Shown one piece after another: positions 36,700-47,689 of a stretch of 62,000 bases of DNA. The stretch lies in NCBI GenBank assembly GCA_014529385.2, contig CM043947.1, forward strand, positions 123,646,891 through 123,708,890, given 5' to 3'. This DNA is from Adiantum capillus-veneris. Lineage: Eukaryota > Streptophyta > Polypodiopsida > Polypodiales > Pteridaceae. The notes under the pieces are model-generated. The model was given only the letters and a program-made list of their open reading frames with translations. It was not told the origin of the DNA and made no database searches. Positions within the stretch are counted from its first letter, which is position 1, and each line of letters starts with the position of its first letter. Made by a program: the position numbers and the translations under genes.

Positions 36700-39600
36700 C
36701 TTGAGAAATAAGCAGTCAAAACCTCAAATAATATCAAACTTTCCATGTAAATCAACTAAATGTATCAAATTACATGGTACATACACAACTGGGGTGCCTA
36801 AAACCTTGGTTTCAATGTTATTATGGAGAACTCAAGATTTTCAAGAGTTTTTGCGCGATAAAAAATTCAAGTTAGAGTTCAAGCAACGAGATTTAATTGA
36901 GTTAGGGAGCCCAAAAAATACGTAGTTTCTTGGTTTAAACATATAAAGTCATTTGTAGTTGTCAAATTGCACTAGAATAGTACCAATTTCATGAGGGGAC
37001 CTTAAGAACACCAAAATTATTCTCTTATTCAACACGTGCTCAAGTATGAAATTATGTCTATAGCTTGCATGTGACTTGAAAGCTTATCTTTGAAAAGAAT
37101 TCCATTGTTTTGTAACACTAAGTGCTAACACTTGGCTTTTATTAACATAAAAAAGCCATCTCTACAAAAAGATATAATAATTTTATGATTTTTTTGGCAA
37201 AACAGCTGAAAACCAAAGCAAGATGAACAGGCTCTTATCCAAAGCAAGCCACCAACCAAGCAAAAAGTGCCTCTCTCTAACCTTCCCTACCAATTTTGAT
37301 CCCAAAGAATGCTCAAAAGAAATCCTTTCTTATAAAAGATTATAGTTGGGAACACAACAGATATAACCAAAATCTAGAGAATATTCGAAAATGGACTGAG
37401 AATGGTTTGGGTCATTTACTTTAGAGAAGTTCATAAATGCTGACCTAAGTAAAGATAAGGATATGAGAGAACAGATTGAAGACTTTATACGGCACAAAAG
37501 GAATACATTTATATCTTTTGGAGGCACTGGGTACAAAGATGGTGAGTACATGTGAGAGAAAGTGATCTTTCAAAAGCTAAATCAGCATAGAAATTATTTG
37601 CGATTGAAAGCTATGCCATTCTCTAGTGAGAAGAGCAGAGGACATCGTTCTTTAGCCATTGATTTGGAGGACGACAAAAATCAAACTCAAGATCGCTTAG
37701 ATAGTATGGACGCACCAAGAAGCCGTGTGGATAATCAAAAGGGATACAAACGGAGTGTGAGCCCTCCTAAAGGTGTCGCAACCATGGATGATGAGTGTTA
37801 TGTTCTTGCAGGATCTCACAAGTTGGTTTCATCATGGGCTCACCTCGAATCCTCTCACATGAGAACATCAGTTGTAGATATGGCTTATTTTCTCAAGGTG
37901 TGCAACAACAGTATGTCTTTATTCCTTTCTTAGATGGAGATACCAAGGAGATTGGCATTGGTACCATCTTTTCAAAGTCTTGCGATGGAAATACCTATGC
38001 AAAGTGGAAGGTGGAAATAGAATTTATCAACCAAGATGCAGATGGATGTTAGATCCCTGGAAGTGTTATGTAGGTGTCATATTTGCATGTTGTACCTCTT
38101 TTGAATGGGATATCCAATGTGCAATTGTTTCTAAAACTGAGAGCTTTAAACTCACTAAAAATTCCTTGTGTTTAGGGACAAGTCATAGAAGCTCCTATTG
38201 CGTATTTAAAAATGCTTGAAAGTAAATCCTCCTTGGAATACTTGTAAGTCTCATATTTTCTTTAAATTTGAATTTCAATTAAGTTCTCTTTTTCGGGGCT
38301 ATTAATAAGGTAATTTCAGCCTTCCAAGGAGGAAAGACCTTCCTTCTCTTCACAACAATGCTCAAGTCTGCACTCAACCACCGGCGAAGGTGCGAAGGAG
38401 TGCTATGAAGCACCAATAAAGGTACTCAATTCTTCTAAGTTTTATTTTAAATTTTCTTACATACACCTAAGTTCCTAAACACTACATTTTTTTACATTTC
38501 AAGGCTAATAACACTCCAAACGGGTCATCCACATACATGCAATCAAGCACCATATCTCCTGAGTATTATTTGGGACATCCAAACAAATATAAGGATGTCA
38601 ATGTATAGCCTTTATTTTGTTTGTACTTTGATTTTAATTTAGCAATCTTGTGCCCTCTACAATTTTACTTTTCCACTCCCCTAGGTTACAGTGCTACCCA
38701 TCAATGGATCGTTCACAAAAATCCAATTACCATTCTCTTGTGGCAAGAACGATTCTTGGCATGACAATGTTATTGATCAGGTTTTCTTAGTAGAGTTGTA
38801 AGGTTTTGTACATTGAGCTTTTGTGGCAAATTTTAAAGTATTCAAGAAATTGTTTGAAATATTAATCTACTTTGTATATCTCTGTTTATAGAATTCTGGA
38901 AATGACTCTCCTCTAAGTGAAAATTTACCTATTGACTTGGATCATTCAAACGAAGAAGTGAGAGAGGTAGATTGCGATCTTTTCCACAAACCAATCACAT
39001 GCAGTTCCTCAAATTTAACTATGTTTAATGATGTTGGTGTGTAGTCAACATGGAAGATGTTTGATAGGGTGGAAACAGGTGAAGACCATGGCATCTCAAT
39101 CATCAAGAATTTAGTAAGGACTTCTTTTTATTATCGATTAGGTTGACCTACTTTTTTGCTTATAGATGATAGTTAATGTGGGTGCTTAACCATGCCTTGG
39201 TAGAAATTGATGACAAAAGTGATATGGAGATATCTAGAGGGGTAAAATTCCTTCGTTTGTCCTCTTATTGAGCTAAATCTTGTGACTTGCATGTTACTAT
39301 CAATTTGCTTTTAGAATGATGATGCTACACCACCCATTAATAGATCAAAAAAGAAGCCAAAGTTCATGTGCTTAAATGAGCTCGTGGTAAGTGTCTTAGA
39401 CTCAAAGTGTGAAGAAAAAAACTCTATCTATTAATGGTGTTTGGATGATACCTATATGTTTGCTTATAGTGTGGAAACAAAGAGAAAGTAAATATACCTT
39501 CAAAGAAAAAGGTTTGAGATTGGTGATTTGATGTCATTAAAGGATGTCTACCTTGAAAGGGATAAAGAAAATCTTGTTTTTGCAGGCTTTGAAGGATCTC

Positions 39601-40306
39601 ACAAACAAGAAATCACCGAGCAATGACGTTGTCATTTCAAGGGTCTGCCCATTGTCACTTTGGTAGAGACTTTAAATCTCTATTTTGTAATGATTTTGAG
39701 ATGGAATGGTCTTTGCAGTGTGAAGCAAGAGAAAATGGAAAAGCTAAAAGAGTTACCAAAGTTCCTACTAGATACAAAGAGAACACCTCTACAAGCCCTT
39801 TTCTTGGTATATTGATATAATCAAGCATTTTGAGGGTTGTGATTTGTTTCTATTTATTGCAGGTTTGCAAGTCTGAAAAGAGGAATTTGAATCCTTCTCA
39901 TAAGAAAGTCACATTATCGCCTCATGTATTGCAACTAATTAACATCTTTGGTCTTATATATGAGCACATTGCATTGAAACTTCAATAGATTTTTTATGAA
40001 GGTCCTTACATGAGTGTAGCATATCTTTTGGAGAATAAGGCACTTAAGAAGACAACAAAAGAAGTGATAGCTTTGAAGGTGATGGAGGAGCACAACATAA
40101 ACCTCATGTATAGGCGACTGGCTAACTTTTTAAAAGAGTTGCAGCAAACTACTCCGAAGGAATCATTTGATTTCAAGAAAGAATGCCAAGACTCAGAGGC
40201 ATTGGATGTTTTAGTGTCTTGGGACATTGGGCAAAATAAGATAAGGCTCGAAGACACTGATGTTGAAGATATGGGTCAAGATGAAGTTGGAACTTTGGTT
40301 ATATAA
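36700..40306 (+). CDS. Unrecognised plus-strand gene with many small exons
   Basis: A series of short coding-like blocks with splice-like borders runs through this region. About 37,560-37,897 ends CTCAAG|GTGTGC. Others are 38,503-38,603 (ANNTPNGSSTYMQSSTISPE), 38,685-38,780 (VTVLPINGSFTKIQLPFSCG), 38,892-38,966, 39,315-39,387 (RSKKKPKFMCLNELV, then GTAAGT) and 39,586-39,641. The last is 39,863-40,306, with a long charged C-terminus containing KVMEEHNINLMYRRLANFLK. A block near 37,930-38,040 (KEIGIGTIFSKSCDGNTYAK) faintly resembles the DUF8039 region of plant transposon-linked proteins. Stops lie in some frames (near 39,988 and 38,050), so it may be a decayed mobile-element gene. I cannot assign a function. 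Confidence 0.4.
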
Positions 40307-40309
40307 GTT

Positions 40310-40680
40310 GTCCCTATTTTGACAAAACTTTTGGGCAGTTTGACAAGTACTGTGCAAGCACATATCCGAATTGTAAAGCTAAATAATTTTATGGGACAAG
40401 TTATAATTGATATGATCTCAAAGCATATTACTCTTGTTGCAATCTTGAATGTTTGATGTATCATAGTTGATTGGCTGCTATTAAAAGTTTTCATACTAAA
40501 CAACTATCCATAGAAGATGTTTGATTTGAGGTTACTCATAATTTGGATACTGTTATGTGTGCAAGATAGAGATTCCTTTCAATATGTGATAAATTCATAG
40601 CTATGAAACTACATTAGAGGTGCAAAGCTAGATGATGAGGCATGTGCAAAGTGTGCAGTTTTTTTTTTGTTAAATTTGAT
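40310..40680. other. AT-rich non-coding stretch
   Basis: Probable 3' flank of the preceding gene; nothing recognised. Confidence 0.35.
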
Positions 40681-40689
40681 GAATCGATT

Positions 40690-40870
40690 GTTGTATTAGA
40701 TCGACGTCTTGGTGTGCATTTGGTTAGGCTTAAGAATCTAAACACCTGTTCGCGGATGGGCCTAAGTTCAAATCCTCTCTAGTTCTTTTCAAAAGTAAGG
40801 TTTTTTGCTCATACAGAGGAGCATGAGATTCATAGGAATCTTTGGTAAAATGAATATAATAAAGAACGTA
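40690..40870 (+). mobile_element. tRNA-derived SINE-like unit
   Basis: A tRNA-like head contains an A-box-like TGGTGTGCATTTGGTTAGGC and, some 50 bases later, a good B-box AAGTTCAAATCCTC (consensus GGTTCRANTCC). It is followed by a unique body and an AT-rich tail ending near AATGAATATAATAAAG. No cloverleaf with an anticodon could be folded convincingly, so this is not a tRNA gene. Flanking target duplications were not identified. Confidence 0.45.
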
Positions 40871-41347
<477 letters not shown>

Positions 41348-41400
41348 TTGGCAGATAGTGCTCTATTCGGTTGTCTACTTAAGCATAATTATGCAATGGA

Positions 41401-41419
41401 CCCCCCCCCCCCCCCCCCC
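41401..41419 (+). repeat. Poly-C run of 19
   Basis: Nineteen consecutive C residues 55 bases after the GA tract. Such runs can form C-rich or, on the other strand, G-rich structures, and are also prone to sequencing length errors. Confidence 0.9.
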
Positions 41420-42111
41420 GAGACGCACATATTGTTTGTGCAGTGAGCACTCCAATTTGGGGATCCTTCTCCAAGGGAAAAGAAGGGGTTTTATGGTCTA
41501 CTCGCTAGCTGGAACACATGTTTCACATAGTAATGCTCTGCATCTGCATCTATGCTCTGTGCACTAGTGTATGTGTTTCAAGGCGAGGAGAAAATGAAGG
41601 ATTTTGTCATAGATAAAGCGTGGAGATGGGAAGTACGGTGTATAGAACCTACGATGAAGTTGCCCTGATTTGCCCCGCCTCCAAACCCAATGTTGTGCAC
41701 CCAATATCGTCAAGCGTGTGTGGATGCAAACAAATGGACTGGACGAAGACCCCACTCCTCCCTCTCATGCCTCTCCTTCCTATCAGGCACGCCCAAACCA
41801 CGTACTTCTCCATCCTTTGGGACTGCGGGTAAGTATTGGGTTGCGGGAGGTGGAAAGCAATGATGGACACTAGACATGTAAGTTGTGGGCTACTCATCAA
41901 CCACGTGGAGTTAGAAGGCACATGTTGGTAGCACATGAAACACAATCTCAAAGATTTGAGATTGTAATTGCATGGAAATGCAACCACGTGGAAGTTTAGG
42001 GGCTGTATTTTCAATATAACTAGCTCACATGACCCACCTACCAGCAGGTCTCACTCGCTCTTACCATTGATACATGTATACGTGTATATGTATGTGCACG
42101 CGTGCGCATGC
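41420..42111. other. Non-coding stretch before the gag element
   Basis: No gene recognised; frames on both strands overlap. The end, near 42,060-42,110, has a purine-pyrimidine alternating stretch (ATACATGTATACGTGTATAT, then GTGCACGCGTGCGCATGCG), which abuts the left LTR fragment. Confidence 0.35.
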
Positions 42112-42581
42112 GAGGTCAGTTTTTGGCCTCTTCGGGGTCCGTTTGAGGTCATCTAAAAGGCCAAGGGTGCCCAAGTAATAAAGCTAAGTGTGGGAACTGA
42201 AAAACCCGAGAGAAGACCTGAAAAAATATGGAGAAGAGAGGAGGAACAGTCGCAACTATTTTTTTGGGGTTTTTGGAGCCTATTTTGGCCGTAAACTGAT
42301 CATCCGAGGTCGGATTCGAGCACTTTGACATTGTAAACTGGGGTTTTGGGCCGTTCCGGAAGTGATGGCGCTGTCCATTTTGCCAAATTCCTCACTGTTT
42401 TTCTGCTATTTTGACTGTGTAAGTTTCTCCTATGAGCGAAGCTTTTGCTCCAATTTGTGATTGTATCTGGCATATTTCATCAATACGAGCTATTTTTCCC
42501 ATTGGTGTTGGCCCAAGCTCTTGGCCCAAGCTCAATTGAATCTAAACATCAGAAATTCTCCTCTTTTGAGCTGAGTTTTTT

Positions 42582-42623
<42 letters not shown>

Positions 42624-42808
42624 TCTGTGTGGAGTGGGTAAACGGGTAGTCTCTCTTCTCTCACTCCAGCAGTGCGTTCCCTCTCTCGGCTAGGTGGGTT
42701 GTGTAAGCCGAGTGGTGCCCCATAGTGTGTGTGTGTGTGTGTGTATCATTCCAAGAGTGTGTGTCGGGTCATTATAGAGGCGTTCTGTGTGTTTCCATCC
42801 CGTTCACA
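42112..42808 (+). mobile_element. 5' LTR of the gag-protease element (U3 portion missing)
   Basis: From GCGAGGTCAGTTTTTGGCC to TTTCCATCCCGTTCACA this matches the right-hand part of the LTR at 46,262-47,400 in direct orientation. Both include the block GATCATCTAAAAGGCC-like (GAGGTCATCTAAAAGGCCAA) and the (GT)n tract (here 42,582-42,622). The first 480 or so bases of the full LTR, starting TGTCAGGAG, are absent, so this LTR is truncated or its U3 has been replaced. A candidate primer-binding site TGGTGCCCCCACGG follows at about 42,815. Confidence 0.8.
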
Positions 42809-43862
42809 TTCTTTTGGTGCCCCCACGGAGGATGTTCTTCGAGTACCTTCTGCTTTGAGCTTCAAGTTTCGAGATCCGGGATCACAGGTTGCAGATTACA
42901 GGTTACGGGTTATAGGGATAGGTACAGGTGATTCACATAGGTATAGGTAGTTGTAGTACAGTGATATACTAGCAGTGGTGTCACTTGCAGTTGTTGTGGG
43001 TATGAATCATTCGGCGTCTGTTTGAGCGTATTGTCTGCTGGATTGTACGTTACTTGTGGAAACTGCCATTGTATGCCTTTTGGAGCCATATTTGGTTTTA
43101 TTTGGCAGTCCCAACCATTTCTGAGACTTGGTCTTGAAGATAGTCATTTCTGAGACTTGACTATACGAGATTTTCATGAGCCTTCGTGTGAGGGTCGATA
43201 GCGTGAGGTTTTCTTGAGCTCGGGGATTCTCAAATGTGGAGATCCTTTCGGTGATACAGGTAGATGGAGCACCCTTTTCTTGACCTCGCCATAGGCTATG
43301 TACTAGTGATTCCTACTTGATGCTCGGGTTCTATTGTTGGCAGTTTATGCATACATATACAGTCTATATTTTGGGTTCCTAGTGCTCTACTTCTAGGGAA
43401 ACTCCACCAAATTTTTTCCAAGATATGATGGCTGATTTTTTGGTCTTTTAAGCCATTTATGATGTTATGCTGCTGAAATTTTGGCAAAATCAGAGGATTA
43501 GTCAAGTGTGCTTTCTTGGAAGCTACATGGATGGCTTTTAATGGATAATCACGACGGACCTCAGTTCACTCCTTTTCATTTAACTCAAAGAATCCAGATA
43601 AATGTTCATGTGTTCAGGAAGATTTTTTTTCAGCAGCGCATAGTCTTTATGTTCGGGCCAAGAAGATTCAGAGAGATACTGGAATGCCCTTTGCCTGTTG
43701 TAATTCCGATGATTAACTATGCAAACTTATTTGATGTGCATGTGTTTGTCCTTATCTAAAGTTGAGCTCCATTGAAGTTTCTGGGAATTGAGTCAGTAAA
43801 AAATTTTGGGTTCTTGCACGTGTGTTTGAAGGGGTTCTCAAAGCATTAAAACTTGGGTAGCC
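42809..43862 (+). other. Long untranslated leader of the gag-protease element
   Basis: About 1 kb separates the LTR from the gag start codon, and no frame in it resembles a protein. It includes a T-rich stretch and short repeats of GGTTACAGGTTACGGGTTATAGGG type near 42,890-42,960. Confidence 0.5.
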
Positions 43863-44935
43863 ATGGCTTTCTCTTATCCGGAGTTTCATGGAAGAAGTGA
43901 TGAAGATGTCGAAGACTTTTTGGAAAAGATGGAGGTTGCCTGCATTAGCAACCAGATTCATGATTCAGCGCAGATGTTACGTCTTCTCGAAATCTATGTG
44001 AAGAGTGATGCACGAGTTTGGTCCAAAGAATTTGAAGAGGAGTTGCGTGTGGCTAATCCACCTGTAAGATTGAGTTGGGACAATCTAAGGAATGGATTGG
44101 AAGTGGAGTTTGTGAAGATAGAAGATCCTGACAAAGTGTGGCAAGAAGTACAAGGTTTGGTGCAGAAGGAAGGTGAGCCAGTAGATGCGTACATACGTAA
44201 GTTCTCATTGGCATGGGAACGGATGTGCAAGGCCTTAGCACCACAAGTACCCCGGCCTGACATGATGAAAAAAGACATGTTCTTGGCTGGTCTTTGGGAG
44301 AATATACGTTGGAGAGTGGAGCTAAAGAATCCTAGGACATATGAAGATGCACTAGAGGTAGCAAGGAACTCAGAAAAATGATCCAGTTAGGGGTGGAGTC
44401 TTTGCCCATGAGGTCTGAATTTCAGCCTATGGACTCTTTACAAGGTCACATGCCAGGGGTTCATCATGAACCAGTGGTTTCTGTTACTCCTCAGGTTATG
44501 CCAACAGTGGTCACTACAACAGTGCAAGATGATGGCGTAAGGCAAGACATGAGGCAAGTGGTAGATTTGATGAAGAATCTCAGCCTAAACATGCTAGGTC
44601 AAGTGGGAAATAATCGAGGTCGAGGGAGGTTTGCAAATCAGCCAGGAGGTGAAGAAAGGCCCAGGAATGGTGTTGGAAAAAGTAATGGTAGGTTCGAGAG
44701 GCAGACTCCCACATGCTATAATTGTGGAGAGTTGGGACACATCAGGCCACAATGTGATGAGCCACCAAGGATGGGGGGAGACATGTACCCGTTGCCAAGG
44801 CAGGTAATAACTAGGTCAAATGATTATGGCATCGAAATTAAAGGAGAAGAAGGAACCAGTGGATTAACCCAGGAGGAAAAGGGAAAGATAAAAGTGATAT
44901 GTGAGTCACCTTGGAAAAGGGAAAGACAAAAGTGA
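43863..44935 (+). pseudogene. Retrotransposon Gag polyprotein, frameshifted
   Basis: The first frame (43863-44381) is a Ty3/gypsy-type retrotransposon gag domain: FHGRSDEDVEDFLEKMEVAC near the start, then a long helix-rich region with EGEPVDAYIRKFSLAWERM. The second frame (44378-44935) overlaps it by ATGA and carries the nucleocapsid zinc knuckle CYNCGELGHIRPQC. In relatives these are one protein, so a single-base indel near 44,378 or reinitiation at the ATGA overlap separates them. Gag assembles the particles that package element RNA in the cytoplasm. A duplicated GTCACCTTGG-containing block near 44,905-44,985 marks the end of this frame. Confidence 0.85.
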
Positions 44936-45005
44936 TAAGTGTAGTCACCTTGGAGAAGGCATCAAAGTCACCTTGGAGAAGGCATCAAAGCCATAGGATA
45001 CATTA

Positions 45006-46019
45006 GTGATGCCTATTGGGAAGAGGACTACAGAGGACAAGGAAGGAAGAAGTGCCCCAGGTCCTAGTAAGAAGAAGGGAAAGAGCCATGAAGGCGAGGA
45101 TGTCAAGGCCAAGAGGAAAAGGAGGGCTTGTCGCAAGTTTCATGTTTCAGATTTTCCACTAGGGGATGGGAAATTAAGCTATGACTTGAAGGAGGATCTA
45201 ACAAGCAGGAAAGCAGATGTTACTTTTGGGCAGCTTATAGAGATGGTGCCTAAGCTAAAGCGGCAGTGGGAGAGGATGGTTAACCCAATGGAGAAAGAGC
45301 CAGAGAGATTTTCAGTAAAGGTGTTGGCAATGGACGAGCTACCAGACATTTTCCCAATAGTAGATGTGTGGCACAAAAGAAAAAATCCGGGACAAGGTTA
45401 TGTGGATGGTGGAGCTCAAATATGTGTCATTACACACTCATGTGTTGAGAAGATGGGTCTTACAGTGACTGGGGTGTCAGGCTTTCGTATTAGATTGGCA
45501 AACCATCAAAAAGTAAAATTTTTGGGTGTTGTAAAGAGCTTAGAAGTGGAGTCATATGATGCAAAGGCGCTGGTTGATTTTCATGTGATGCCAGCGCGGT
45601 TGGGAGCATATCCTATTATACTTGGTAGACCATGGTTACGTGCAGTGGGAGTTGTTCAAGATTGGCGACGTGGTACGATTAGCCTCTATGGAAAGACAGG
45701 TGCCAAGAAGCTATATAATATGGACACAAGTAAACGATTGGAAGAGATTTATGAAGATGAGGATGAGTCTAGTGATGAAGCCTATTCTACAGTGACTAAT
45801 GAGGATAGTGATAGTACTTCTAGCAGTGATGAGGATGTTGATGTTGCATTTCTTTTGATGGACAAAGAAATCCAGGAGTTTGGTTTAGTTGCATTTGCAA
45901 ATGAAGTTGAAGATGCAAGTGAAGGGCCTTATGAAGTGATTGAAGAGCTGATGCAAACCAAGGTTGAATTGTCAAAGAAGCAGGAATTGATGACACAAAT
46001 GATTAGTGGAGACCTCTGA
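45006..46019 (+). CDS. Retropepsin-like protease protein of the gag element, no polymerase
   Basis: A 337-codon frame. A basic N-terminus (KKKGKSHEGEDVKAKRKRRA) is followed by a conserved-looking block before an aspartic protease domain: flap/active-site region VDGGAQICVI at about residues 138-147 and the terminal YPIILGRPWLRAV near 203-215. The usual D-[ST]-G active-site triad is D-G-G here. After the protease the sequence becomes acidic and serine-rich (DEDESSDEAYS, NEDSDSTSSSDEDVD) and stops, with no reverse transcriptase, RNase H or integrase. The start at 45006 is the first Met of the frame. It could also be the rest of a gag-pro fusion. Confidence 0.8.
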   Translation: MMPIGKRTTEDKEGRSAPGPSKKKGKSHEGEDVKAKRKRRACRKFHVSDFPLGDGKLSYDLKEDLTSRKADVTFGQLIEMVPKLKRQWERMVNPMEKEPERFSVKVLAMDELPDIFPIVDVWHKRKNPGQGYVDGGAQICVITHSCVEKMGLTVTGVSGFRIRLANHQKVKFLGVVKSLEVESYDAKALVDFHVMPARLGAYPIILGRPWLRAVGVVQDWRRGTISLYGKTGAKKLYNMDTSKRLEEIYEDEDESSDEAYSTVTNEDSDSTSSSDEDVDVAFLLMDKEIQEFGLVAFANEVEDASEGPYEVIEELMQTKVELSKKQELMTQMISGDL

Positions 46020-46261
46020 GCTATGGAGAAGGAGATATATTTGCACATGCAAGTCTATGCCAAAGTAATTGATGGTTTTCTTGATGTACGGTTGATATAT
46101 GGCATCTCTACATGTTTTTCTTGGAAACTAGGTGGAGGCTTGCTTAAGCTATTGATGCAGGGAATGCCAAGTGTTTTTGTGTGGGATCCAGGTGGAATGA
46201 ATATCTCTTTTTGTTGCTGCTGAGCATGAATGCTCTAGCAGGCTAGGGGATGGGCAAATTA
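46020..46261 (+). other. 3' untranslated end with polypurine tract
   Basis: Short non-coding stretch between the protease stop and the 3' LTR. The purine-rich AGGGGATGGG at about 46,243-46,252 lies ten bases before the LTR start TGTCAGGAG and is the likely polypurine tract. Confidence 0.5.
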
Positions 46262-47400
46262 TGTCAGGAGTTTTTTGGAAGAATTGATTGTGCATATGTA
46301 CATACACATGCATGGTGCATCGAATAAAGAATTGCCCATTTTCCAGAGCTAGGTGGTTACGTGGGGCCCACATGTGTACAAGTAGGGCAGCATGTACATA
46401 GTGCATCGATTTTCATTGTCACCAATATCAGTGTGTTTTTTCTATAATAATGAGGAGTTGATAGTGCGTAAAAATTCTCTAGGAAGCTATCCGCGGGCCG
46501 ACGACATGAGTTAAGCAGGTGCGTCAGATGGCATCTAGTGGTGTGAGGAGGTCGAATGGGGTCAATACTTGCACGTGGATGAGAACGGACACGGCGTGGG
46601 TGTTCTCTTGTGCTAATTATGCAAAAAGGTCATCATGAGGAACATATTTTGGGGCCACTTCACATGGTGGAGGGATGCATTATTGGAAAAAGCTGAGTGC
46701 CAGGTGTGCAGATGGATGCAGCAGGGTGACAACTATGCACTGCGAGGTGAGTTTTTGGCCCGTTCGGGGTCCGTTTGAGGTCATCTAAAAGGCCAAGGGT
46801 GCCCAAGTAATGAATGTAAGTGTGGGAACTGAAAAACATGAGAGAAGACCAGAAAAAACATGGAGAAGAGAGGAGAAACAACTGCAACTGTGTTTTTGGG
46901 GTTTTTGGAGCCTTTTTTGGCCGTAAACTGCTCATCCGAGGTCGGATTTGAGTATTTTGACATTGTAGACTGGGTTTTTGGTCCATTCCGGACGATGGCG
47001 CTTTCCATTTTGCCAAATTCCTCACTGTTTTTCTGTTGTTTTGGCTGTGTAAATTTCTCCTATGAGCGAAGCTTCTGCTCCAATTTGTGATTGTATCTGG
47101 CATATTTCATCAATACTTTGTGAGCTATTTTCCCCATTGGTGTTGGCCCAAGATCAATTGAATCTAAAAATAAAAAATTCTCCTCTTTTGAGCTCAGTTT
47201 TTGGGTGTGTGTGTGTCTCTCTCTGTGTGGAGTGGGTAAATGGGTAGTCTCTCTCCTCTCACTCCATCGGTGTGTTCCCTGTCTCGGCCAGGTGGGTTGT
47301 GTAAGCCGAGTGGTGCCCCATAGTGTGTGTGTGTGTATCATTCCAAGAGTGTGTGTTGGGTCATTATAGAGGCGTTCTGTGTGTTTCCATCCCTCTCACA
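46262..47400 (+). mobile_element. 3' LTR of the gag-protease element, 1139 bp
   Basis: The LTR begins TGTCAGGAG and ends CCCTCTCACA, giving the canonical TG...CA. It is defined by comparison with the inverted solo LTR at 47,812-48,944 over its whole length and with the left LTR fragment over its last 650 bases. It contains a (GT)n tract and the block GAGGTCATCTAAAAGGCCAA. Frames within it are not genes. Confidence 0.85.
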
Positions 47401-47689
47401 ACATCATTACTTGCAAATTGCAGAACAACACTGTGCTACATGTCACACCGATGTGGACTTTTGGGTGCATGGTTTCATCTACCCTCATGATCCAGACATC
47501 AATGTGTACCCAACATTCACCTGGTACCCAGCATTGTATAGCCTTGATTCATTCTTATAATATGTAGGTAGAGGTTCTTGGATACTGCAAGTGATTGTTG
47601 ACTAGCTATTGGACTTGATAGTGCACAATGGTCTTTGCATTAGTGTCAATTTCTTTCCCATACCACTAGTTGATTGCGGGAACGTATCT

